Source of the DNA: Scybalenecus merdavium | GTDB lineage: Bacteria; Bacillota; Clostridia; Oscillospirales; Acutalibacteraceae | Direction: 5' to 3' | DNA length: 59,044 bases | Assembly (NCBI GenBank): GCA_018714405.1 | Contig: DVNM01000027.1 | Span: 1 to 59,044 of the forward strand | Part shown: piece by piece, positions 43,299-50,800 of the stretch | Layout: every line of letters begins with the position of its first letter | Numbering within the stretch: the first letter of the stretch is position 1 | Position numbers and translations under genes: made by a program | The notes under the pieces: model-generated | Database searches by the model: none | The model's input: the letters and a program-made list of their open reading frames with translations, nothing else | What the model was told of the DNA's origin: nothing

Positions 43299-43609
43299 AA
43301 CCGATGAAAATCACAGCCGCCAATTTTGAAGTGGAAGTGCTGCAGTCGCAGCGGCCGGTACTGATCGATTTTTGGGCGCAGTGGTGCGGCCCCTGCCGCA
43401 TGCTGGCGCCAACGCTTGACGAACTGGCAAACGAAGCAGACCGTTTTAAAGTGGTAAAAATCAATGTGGACGAAGAGGAAGAGCTGGCCACGCGCTTCGG
43501 CATTCTGTCCATTCCGACACTGGTCGTGATGAACCACGGCGAAGAAGTCAGCCGTGCGACCGGCGTGCTGCCGAAAACAGCCATTTTGCAGCTGATGGGT
43601 GATATCTGA
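43295..43609 (+). CDS. trxA: Thioredoxin
   Basis: General protein disulfide reductase. The 104-residue protein has the classic active site W-C-G-P-C (Cys31, Cys34) and the cis-proline loop S-I-P-T-L near residue 73. The start overlaps the HAD gene stop and is served by AAAGGAGGAC. The stop shares one base with the trxB start. Confidence 0.95.
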   Translation: MKPMKITAANFEVEVLQSQRPVLIDFWAQWCGPCRMLAPTLDELANEADRFKVVKINVDEEEELATRFGILSIPTLVVMNHGEEVSRATGVLPKTAILQLMGDI

Positions 43610-44541
43610 TGGAAAATCTGCATACAGACTATGATGTGATCATTGTGGGCGGCGGCACAGCCGGACTGACGGCCGCCATTTATTGCTGCCGTGCCGGCAA
43701 GCATGTGCTGGTGCTGGAAGCAGCCATGTTCGGCGGCCAGATCGTAAACACGCCGGAGGTGGAAAACTATCCCGGCATTCAAAACATTTCCGGCTTTGAT
43801 TTTACCATGCAGTTGCACAGCCAGGCAGCGGCGCTTGGCGCAGAACTGAAAAGTGAAGATGTAAAAGCGGTGCAAAACGGCACAGTCAAGACGGCCGTCA
43901 CCGTTTCGGGCAGCTATACCTGCAAAGCCGTTATTTTGGCCTGCGGCGCCAAAAACCGGCCGCTTGGCCTGGAAAACGAACAGGCACTGACCGGCCACGG
44001 CGTTTCTTACTGCGCAACATGCGACGGGATGTTTTTCAAAGGCAAGACAGTAGCCGTAGTCGGCGGCGGCAACACGGCGCTGGAAGACTGCGCCTACCTG
44101 GCCAACATCTGTGAAAAAGTGTACCTGATCCACCGCCGCGACACGTTCCGCGGCGAAAAAGCGCTTGCCGACCGGCTGACCAAGCTTGCAAACGTGCAGT
44201 TTATACTGGACAGCACCGTCACGGCCCTGCACGGCGACACAGCGCTCAAAAGTATTGAGGTGACCAACAAAAAAACCGGCGCGAAGACCGAGCTGGCAGT
44301 CAGCGGTGTGTTTGCCGCCGTCGGCCAGGTGCCGAACACCCAGGCTTTTGCCGGCCTTGTGCAGACGGACGCGGCCGGCTACATCGTGGCCGGTGAAGAC
44401 TGCCAGACCGATCTGCCCGGCATTTTCACCGCCGGAGACTGCCGCACAAAAGCGGTGCGCCAACTGACGACCGCTGCTGCCGACGGCGCTGTGGCCGCCA
44501 CAGCCGCCTGCGCGTACTGCGACAGCTGCATACAAAGCTAA
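43609..44541 (+). CDS. trxB: Thioredoxin reductase
   Basis: FAD/NADPH enzyme that reduces thioredoxin. The 310-residue protein has the FAD loop G-G-G-T-A-G-L near residue 14, the redox pair C-A-T-C (Cys135, Cys138), the NADPH loop G-G-G-N-T-A-L near 152 and G-D-C-R near 285. Its H-R-R-D near 177 is the NADPH-type phosphate-contact loop. Forms a full reductase-thioredoxin pair with trxA. Confidence 0.94.
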   Translation: MENLHTDYDVIIVGGGTAGLTAAIYCCRAGKHVLVLEAAMFGGQIVNTPEVENYPGIQNISGFDFTMQLHSQAAALGAELKSEDVKAVQNGTVKTAVTVSGSYTCKAVILACGAKNRPLGLENEQALTGHGVSYCATCDGMFFKGKTVAVVGGGNTALEDCAYLANICEKVYLIHRRDTFRGEKALADRLTKLANVQFILDSTVTALHGDTALKSIEVTNKKTGAKTELAVSGVFAAVGQVPNTQAFAGLVQTDAAGYIVAGEDCQTDLPGIFTAGDCRTKAVRQLTTAAADGAVAATAACAYCDSCIQS

Positions 44542-44557
44542 AAAATACAGACGGCAC

Positions 44558-44592
44558 AAAAAACGCCGCACACATTTGTGTGCGGCGTTTTG
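44558..44592. terminator. Bidirectional terminator after trxB
   Basis: AAAACGCCGCACACA pairs with TGTGTGCGGCGTTTT around 44560-44591; it also lies just downstream of the minus-strand ORF ending at 44600. Confidence 0.88.
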
Positions 44593-44599
44593 CTGTTTC

Positions 44600-44791
44600 C
44601 TACTCTTCAACATACTCCAAAATATCTGCCGGCGGGCAGTCAAGCATGTTGCAAAGCTTGATGATCACACCGGGATCAATATCGTCATACGGATGATGCG
44701 CCTGTGCAGGCGGTGCCTGCTCGATTTGATTTTTTTGAGAAGCAGACATACGTTTTCTTGCAAGACGGATTTTAATGATTTTGGCTGACAT
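44600..44791 (-). CDS. Small ORF ending like an Xre/Cro regulator but lacking the helix-turn-helix
   Basis: The 63-residue protein ends I-I-K-L-C-N-M-L-D-C-P-P-A-D-I-L-E-Y-V, the usual C-terminus of short Cro/C1-type regulators. The preceding 40 residues (basic start, then Gln/Pro/Ala/His-rich) do not look like the DNA-binding helices. GGGGTGAA precedes the ATG at 44791, so it may still be translated. It is best seen as a truncated or rearranged regulator; a new small protein that kept only the tail is possible. Confidence 0.5.
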   Translation of the reverse strand: MSAKIIKIRLARKRMSASQKNQIEQAPPAQAHHPYDDIDPGVIIKLCNMLDCPPADILEYVEE

Positions 44792-44935
44792 GCGCATTCA
44801 CCCCTTTCTTATTCATTCACGCTTTTTACTAATGCGCACCTTTTGCCTCTTTTATTATAGCATGAAAATTGAACAATTTCATACGGTAAAAATCAACAAA
44901 ATTCACTTTATTTATTTATGCAAATGCAATAAATT

Positions 44936-44962
44936 TTGTCAAAAAATTGTCACTTTTTGTCA
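44936..44962. repeat. Three TTGTCA repeats at about one helical turn
   Basis: TTGTCA starts at 44936, 44947 and 44957, in an AT-rich gap just past the 3' end of the YeiH-type gene (44792-44975 holds no gene). The 11- and 10-bp steps put all three on one DNA face. Function unknown. Confidence 0.5.
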
Positions 44963-44975
44963 GCGGTGCGTAAAA

Positions 44976-46046
44976 TTACCAAAGCTGCAGCGCCTTTTGC
45001 ATGGCCAGGCTGACCGCTGTGATCATGGCCCAGCAGCAAAAACCGGTCAAAATCGGTTTGCCGCCGCTTTTGACAAGGCGCACCAGGTTGGTATTCAGCC
45101 CAATGGCCGCCATAGCCATAACAATAAAAAATTTAGAAAGCGTCTTCAGCGGCGTGAAAACAGCCGCATCTACACCGAGTGCCCCGGCAACAGTCGTGAC
45201 CACCGAAGCAGCAATGAAAAACAGAATAAAAAACGGGAAAATCTTTTTGACCGAAACTTTCGTGCCGCTGCCGCCTGCCTTTTTAGCCTTTGCCGTGCGG
45301 TAAAGCGCCAAAATCAGCGTGATCGGAATAATGGCCAGGGTGCGTGTCAGCTTTACAATGGTCGCGCCGTCCAAAATAGCGCTGCCGGTACCGTAAAGAC
45401 CGTCGGCTGTGGAGGCAGCCGCCGTGACAGACGACGTGTCATTGACAGCCGTGCCGGCAAAAAGCGCAAAGCCATCTGCGCTGAGCCCCAGCACATCATG
45501 CCCAAACGTCGGGAAGATCAGAGCGGCCAGCACATTGAAAAGAAAAATAACACTGATGGACTGTGCCACCTCTTCATCATCTGCACCGATGACCGGGGCT
45601 GTCGCCGCGATCGCCGAACCGCCGCAGATAGAAGAACCAACACCGATCAGACAGCTGACCTTTTTGTCCATGCGCAGCAGCTTATATAGCAAAAACGCCG
45701 TCAGCAGGCTGATGCTGACCGTAGAAAGAATAACCGGCAGCGACTGTGCGCCGACCTGCGCGATCTGCCCCAGGTTCAGCCCAAAACCCAAAAGCACAAC
45801 GGCATACTGCAGCACTTTTTTGGAGGTGAACTGAATGCCGCCCTTTACCCTGCCGCTGCCGGCAAGCTTCGGGAACACGGCCGTAACGGCCATGCCGATC
45901 AAAATTGCAAAGACCGGCGCACCGATAATTTCAAAATGGAACGAACTAATTTTGATCGTGGCAAGGAACCAGCAAACCACCGCGATCGCAAGGCACAAAA
46001 CGGTGCCCAAAACATTATCCTGAATAAAAGCTTTTATTTTCGTCAT
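44976..46046 (-). CDS. YeiH/UPF0324-family putative sulfate exporter
   Basis: The 356-residue protein is very hydrophobic, with about ten transmembrane helices, and has the family motifs G-F-G-L-N-L near residue 88, S-S-I-C-G-G-S-A-I-A-A-T-A-P and A-G-T-A-V-N-D-T-S-S-V-T-A-A. Family members are proposed to move sulfate or related anions; direct evidence is limited. The ATG at 46046 follows GAGGAG with 7-base spacing; the frame is open 36 codons upstream and another ATG is at 46052. Confidence 0.87.
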   Translation of the reverse strand: MTKIKAFIQDNVLGTVLCLAIAVVCWFLATIKISSFHFEIIGAPVFAILIGMAVTAVFPKLAGSGRVKGGIQFTSKKVLQYAVVLLGFGLNLGQIAQVGAQSLPVILSTVSISLLTAFLLYKLLRMDKKVSCLIGVGSSICGGSAIAATAPVIGADDEEVAQSISVIFLFNVLAALIFPTFGHDVLGLSADGFALFAGTAVNDTSSVTAAASTADGLYGTGSAILDGATIVKLTRTLAIIPITLILALYRTAKAKKAGGSGTKVSVKKIFPFFILFFIAASVVTTVAGALGVDAAVFTPLKTLSKFFIVMAMAAIGLNTNLVRLVKSGGKPILTGFCCWAMITAVSLAMQKALQLW

Positions 46047-46092
46047 CTGCATTCTCCTCATCTTTTCCGCTGCCTGCGCAGCGCCGCGTGCC

Positions 46093-46121
46093 ATTATACA
46101 GAAAAGGATGCGAAATGTAAA
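46093..46121 (-). promoter_or_regulatory. Promoter of the YeiH-type gene
   Basis: Minus-strand TTTACA (46121-46116), 17-bp spacer, TATAAT (46098-46093). Confidence 0.78.
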
Positions 46122-46143
46122 GCACTTTTTGCCCTGCGCCGCC

Positions 46144-46173
46144 TTGACAAACACGCAAAAAAGAGAATATAAT
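46144..46173 (+). promoter_or_regulatory. Promoter of the MATE gene
   Basis: TTGACA at 46144-46149, 18-bp spacer, TATAAT at 46168-46173: a consensus promoter with a leader of about 95 bases. Confidence 0.8.
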
Positions 46174-46203
46174 TTAGAATTACAAAAAAGCAGAAAACAG
46201 CTC

Positions 46204-46244
46204 GTCTAATTGAACTATATCGAATGATTTGCAGTTTAGTAGAC
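46204..46244 (+). promoter_or_regulatory. Inverted repeat in the MATE gene leader
   Basis: GTCTA (46204-46208) with TAGAC (46240-46244), and AACT (46213-46216) with AGTT (46233-46236), form an interrupted dyad between the promoter and the start codon. It could be an operator or an RNA stem. Confidence 0.35.
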
Positions 46245-46273
46245 AATTTGCACCGGAAAGTGAGTGTGGGATC

Positions 46274-47683
46274 ATGGACGATCAAAAAGATTTTCTGGCC
46301 ACAGCGCCGGTCGGAAAACTATTGTTTAAACTGGCGCTGCCAACGGTAACGGCACAAATCATCAACATGCTCTACAACATTGTAGACCGTATTTACATTG
46401 GCCACATTCCCGACATTGGCGCAGACGCACTGACCGGCGTAGGCGTTTGTATGCCGCTGATCATGATCGTGTCGGCCTTTGCGGCACTCGTCGGCTACGG
46501 CGGCGCGCCGCGTGCCTCCATTTCCATGGGCACCGGCAACAACCGTTCAGCCGAGAAAACGCTTGGCAACTGCTTTACGGCACTGCTGCTGATTTCCGCA
46601 ATACTCACAGCCGTGCTGCTGGTTTTCAACCGCACCTTTTTGATGGCATTCGGCGCCAGTGAAAACACCATCCGCTACGCGGTGGATTACATGAACATCT
46701 ACGCCGCCGGCACCGTGTTTGTGCAGATCACGCTGGGCATGAACATGTTTATCACGGCGCAGGGCTTTGCCAAAACCGGTATGCTGTCTGTGCTGATCGG
46801 CGCAGCGGCCAACATTATTTTAGACCCGATTTTTATTTTCGGCCTCGATATGGGCGTGCAGGGCGCCGCTTTGGCGACCGTGCTTTCGCAGGCCATGTCC
46901 TGCGCATGGGTGTTGGCCTTTTTATTCGGTAAAAAAACGCACCTGAAAATCAAAAAAGAAAACCTGCTGCTGAAAAGCAAAGTGATTTTGCCGAGCCTTG
47001 CGCTGGGCCTTTCCACTTTTATTATGCAGGCAAGCGAAAGCGTGATCTCGGTTTGCTTCAACGCATCGCTGCTGCGTTACGGCGGCGACACGGCGGTGGG
47101 CGCCATGACGATTTTAACAAGCGTTATGCAGTTCGCCATGCTGCCGCTGCAGGGGCTTGGCCAGGGTGCGCAGCCCATCATCAGCTACAACTACGGCGCC
47201 GGCAATACAGAGCGTGTCAAGTCCGCATTTAAGCTGCTTTTGATCACCAGCATGTGTTACGCCACGCTGCTTTGGGCAGCCGTAATGCTGTTTCCGCAGG
47301 CTTTTGCCGCCATGTTTACAAGCGAGCCGGAACTGCTTGCATTCACGAAAAAAGCGCTGCGCATCTATATGGCGTGCATGCTGCTTTTCGGTATTCAGAT
47401 GGCGTGCCAGATGACATTTACCTCGCTCGGCAACGCCAAAGCCTCCATCACCGTTGCGGTGGTGCGCAAATTTGTGCTGCTGATCCCGCTCATCTACATT
47501 ATGCCGCAGATTTTTCCGGCCGACAAAACGACTGCTGTTTACGCGGCGGAACCGGTAGCCGATTTTATTGCGGTTACGTTTACCGCCATTTTGTTTACAG
47601 TTCTGTTTAAAAAGGTGCTGAAAAAAATGCGCAGCACAAGCCAAAATGCTGCCGCGCAGAGCGTGAAAACAGAAAAAGAATGA
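46274..47683 (+). CDS. MATE-family multidrug/metabolite efflux transporter
   Basis: The 469-residue inner-membrane protein has about twelve transmembrane helices in two related halves. Typical features are the N-terminal L-F-K-L-A-L-P-T-V-T-A-Q-I-I-N-M-L-Y-N-I-V-D-R near residue 15 and, in the second half, Q-G-L-G-Q-G-A-Q-P-I-I-S-Y-N-Y-G-A, a MATE hallmark. Substrate unknown. The frame opens 15 codons earlier; the ATG at 46274 gives the family start, though its ribosome binding site is poor. Confidence 0.92.
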   Translation: MDDQKDFLATAPVGKLLFKLALPTVTAQIINMLYNIVDRIYIGHIPDIGADALTGVGVCMPLIMIVSAFAALVGYGGAPRASISMGTGNNRSAEKTLGNCFTALLLISAILTAVLLVFNRTFLMAFGASENTIRYAVDYMNIYAAGTVFVQITLGMNMFITAQGFAKTGMLSVLIGAAANIILDPIFIFGLDMGVQGAALATVLSQAMSCAWVLAFLFGKKTHLKIKKENLLLKSKVILPSLALGLSTFIMQASESVISVCFNASLLRYGGDTAVGAMTILTSVMQFAMLPLQGLGQGAQPIISYNYGAGNTERVKSAFKLLLITSMCYATLLWAAVMLFPQAFAAMFTSEPELLAFTKKALRIYMACMLLFGIQMACQMTFTSLGNAKASITVAVVRKFVLLIPLIYIMPQIFPADKTTAVYAAEPVADFIAVTFTAILFTVLFKKVLKKMRSTSQNAAAQSVKTEKE

Positions 47684-47695
47684 TATAAAACGACG

Positions 47696-47737
47696 AACCC
47701 CCAAGGCACTTTGCAAAGCACCTTGGGGGTTTTTTTA
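47696..47737 (+). terminator. Terminator after the MATE gene
   Basis: AACCCCCAAGG (47696-47706) pairs with CCTTGGGGGTT (47721-47731), followed by seven T. Confidence 0.9.
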
Positions 47738-47802
47738 TGCAGAAATTTGGGCAATCCATGCTCGCCTTTCATTTTTTCTTCCCTCTTCCATCTATATTTT
47801 CT

Positions 47803-47843
47803 AAAAAAGACGCCCCCGCGGTTTCCCGCAGGGGCGCTTTTTA
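47803..47843 (-). terminator. Terminator after the giant secreted protein gene
   Basis: On the minus strand AAAAAGCGCCCCTGCGGG pairs with CCGCGGGGGCGTC and is followed by a T-run. Confidence 0.85.
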
Positions 47844-47859
47844 GAAAGGAGACGACAGA

Positions 47860-50800
47860 TTATTTCTGCCAATCGTAATTGTAGAAGCGGACCTTCACCG
47901 GATCAGAGGTGACCTTGTTGCCGTAAACGTCTTCCACGGTAACCTGGATCCAGCAGGTGTGCGCACCGACAACGGAGTTCTTCGCACGGATCAGTGCGGT
48001 CATACCGTCTTCGGCAGCCTCGATGTCGGCTTCCGGATCGTCCACAGACCAGTTGGCATAAGACCAAGTGATGCTGCGAACATTTGTACCTTCGTTGATC
48101 TGGATACCCAGTTCGACCGGCGTGCTGTTCCAGCGGTTATACCATTTCACCTGCTGGTACACGACCTGGCCAACGGCCTCGCCGTTCTGTGTGATCACAA
48201 CAGATTCGATCGAGCCGCCGAGATCCAGAGACTTCAGCGCATCAAGCAGAACTTCTGTTACAGAATCCACATCTTCCTGCGTTGCCAGCTCTCTGTCACG
48301 CACATATTTTGCAGCGTTCAGAGTCGTTTCAATCGCAGCAGCCTGCTCTTCTGTAAGTTCAGTGCTTTCCACAAATGCAATGGCTTCATTCAAAGCCGTC
48401 TTGTCGGCACGCACACGAACAACGCAGCTTACGACCAAGCCGCCGTCTTCCGTGGTGGCGGTGATTTCCGCATCACCAGGGCCGACTGCCGTTACAACGC
48501 CGTTTTCAACCGTTGCAATGGAAGCATCCGACGTTGTCCAAGCAGCGTTCGTGTTTTTCACGGTGACCGGCTTAAAGCTCAGGCTCAGCGTCATGGTTGT
48601 GCCTTCGTACATATCAGCTTCCGTCTGGCTGATCGAAACATCCGTCACTCTGCCTGTAAAGAATGCAGACAGGCGGTCAAAGAAATCGATCAGGCCGGCC
48701 GTGCCGATGCCTTCGCCGGTGATGAAACCGAAGGTGAGCCAGTCAAGCAGTTCGTCTGCCGTTTTCGCCAGTTCTTCCAGTACCGGGTTGCCGCTGTTGT
48801 AAAGCATTTCAAACACAGCGCTCCAGCGATCGTTCAAATCGCCAAGGCCGCTGATTGCACCTTCGCCGGCGTCATAAACGCCCTTGTAGATGACATACAC
48901 AGCGTTCATGATCTTGTCTACGCCGTTGTCCTCTTTGTACATTTCGGCAAACGTGCCAAGGATCTCGGCAAGCGTGGCCTTGTTCTCGTCGCTCATGTTG
49001 ACGTAGCTGCCAACCAGGTCAACAACGGTGTTGATGTTCTCCTGATAGAAGATCAGGTCAACGATGTTGCGCATCAGGACTGTTACAAAGTCTGCCTGGT
49101 CAACGTCTTCCAGTCTGTAGGCGATTTCGCCAGAAGCAGACTGATACGGCGTAACCGTGCCAACACAAAGCTGGCTGAAGTCAGACAGGAACGGAATCGT
49201 CAGAGCCAGCGGCTGGCCATTGACCTCAATGGTCGCAAGCAGTTCGGGCAGAAGTCTCTGCACGTCAAGGTCAAGGTCAAAGCTGAGGTTGTAGATCGGA
49301 CGGACCGTGTCGAGCAGCACGAATACAGACTGCATCACATTTTCTACACAAACCTGCAGATTGCCGCAGCTGAGGAAGTAGAGCACGTTCGGCAGGATTT
49401 CCATCAGCGTGTTGATCGGGTCGTCATAAACTCTGTCAACCAGATTCAGCAGCGGATCGATGATGGCGCCGATGATGGCGTTATAATTGTTTTCACCGCC
49501 AGCGCAAAGCGCCACAAACTCATCGTTTGTGAGGATATCTTCCTCGGCGCAGCCAAGGGCTTCGAGCAGCGGAACGATACCGTTCTTGTAGCCCGCATAG
49601 CTCTTCATGGTTACAGTGCCAAGAACCGTAAGGTCATTGACTTCTTCACCAGACAGAAGCGTGGCCAGGATCGGGGCAAATGGGCTGAGAGCCGTTTTCA
49701 GACCATTCTTGAACGATTCGGTATCACCCGGGGTGACGCCCCAGTCATGGTTGCCCTCTTCATAAGCGGCCTTCCAGGAGCTGAGGTCCACGCCGACCAG
49801 CTGGTCAAGCAGCGAGATCAGGTCAAAATCAATGCCGCTGAGCAACTCCATAACCATGTTAACGATCATGTTGATCGTGTCGTTGGTGTAGAACTGATCG
49901 GCAATGTAGCTTCTGATCATTTCGCCAAGGCCGGGCATGTCTGCGCCGCCCAGGATGATCATCATGTTGTCGACAAAGTCGCTCAGGTTGTCGCTGATAA
50001 ACTGTGCCTGGTCTTTCGTCCAGTCTTCCGAATAGGTCACTTCGTTGATAGACTGGTTGACCCAAATTTCGTTGCCTTCTTCATCGGTTGCGATGGTGCC
50101 GTCTTCATTGTAAACCGGGACCTTATCGCTCTTGAGATAGTTCAGTTCTTTGGCTTCGTACGTTGCGGGTACGAACAGCTCGGTCAGGGCGCAGATCACG
50201 CCGTCCGGGTTGGCGCCAAGGCCGGTGATGATGCCCATGATGTCGTCGCTGATGGCGATCTCAGAGCCGGTCATCTGACCGATCAGGGCAAACAGCGCAT
50301 CCATAAAGTCGGAATCGCCGACCATGGAAAGCACATAGCGCAGCAGGAACATAAGCACAGCGGGCTTATCCGTAACATATTCGTTGCGGGTGCCGCCCGG
50401 ACGCACGCTGGAAACGTTCTGGTTAATGGTGCCCAGGCTGGCCAGGTAGGACTGGTCGATCGTGGGCAGAACCAGGTTGGCATCCGGCGCCACCGTGCCA
50501 AGCACAAACGACAGAAGTTTGTTGATGTCGCTGAGCATGGTCCAGTCGATCGCAGTGCCGTTGATTTCGGACAGATTCTTCGTCAGAAGATCGTACAGAT
50601 TGTTGCTGCCGATCGCCGTTTCCAGAATGTCAAGGTCAACCGCACCGAAAAGCGCTTTGGCACGAATGCTGACATTAATGGCTTTGATGTGCGAAGTAAG
50701 CATATCAAATTCCATAATATAGGCCAGTTTCGGCAGCAGATCAAGCACATAGGAAACCGGCTGATCCGCCAGTTTTTCAACCCAGTCAAGCAGCGGGTTC

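Noticed and set aside
42739..44643. A 634-codon minus-strand frame
   Set aside because: It is antisense to the HAD, trxA and trxB genes, all of which have clear motifs and ribosome binding sites.
47860..47960. Cell-wall sorting signal at the C-terminus of the giant protein
   Set aside because: No LPxTG-like motif, hydrophobic segment or basic tail; the protein ends in a hydrophilic beta-like segment.
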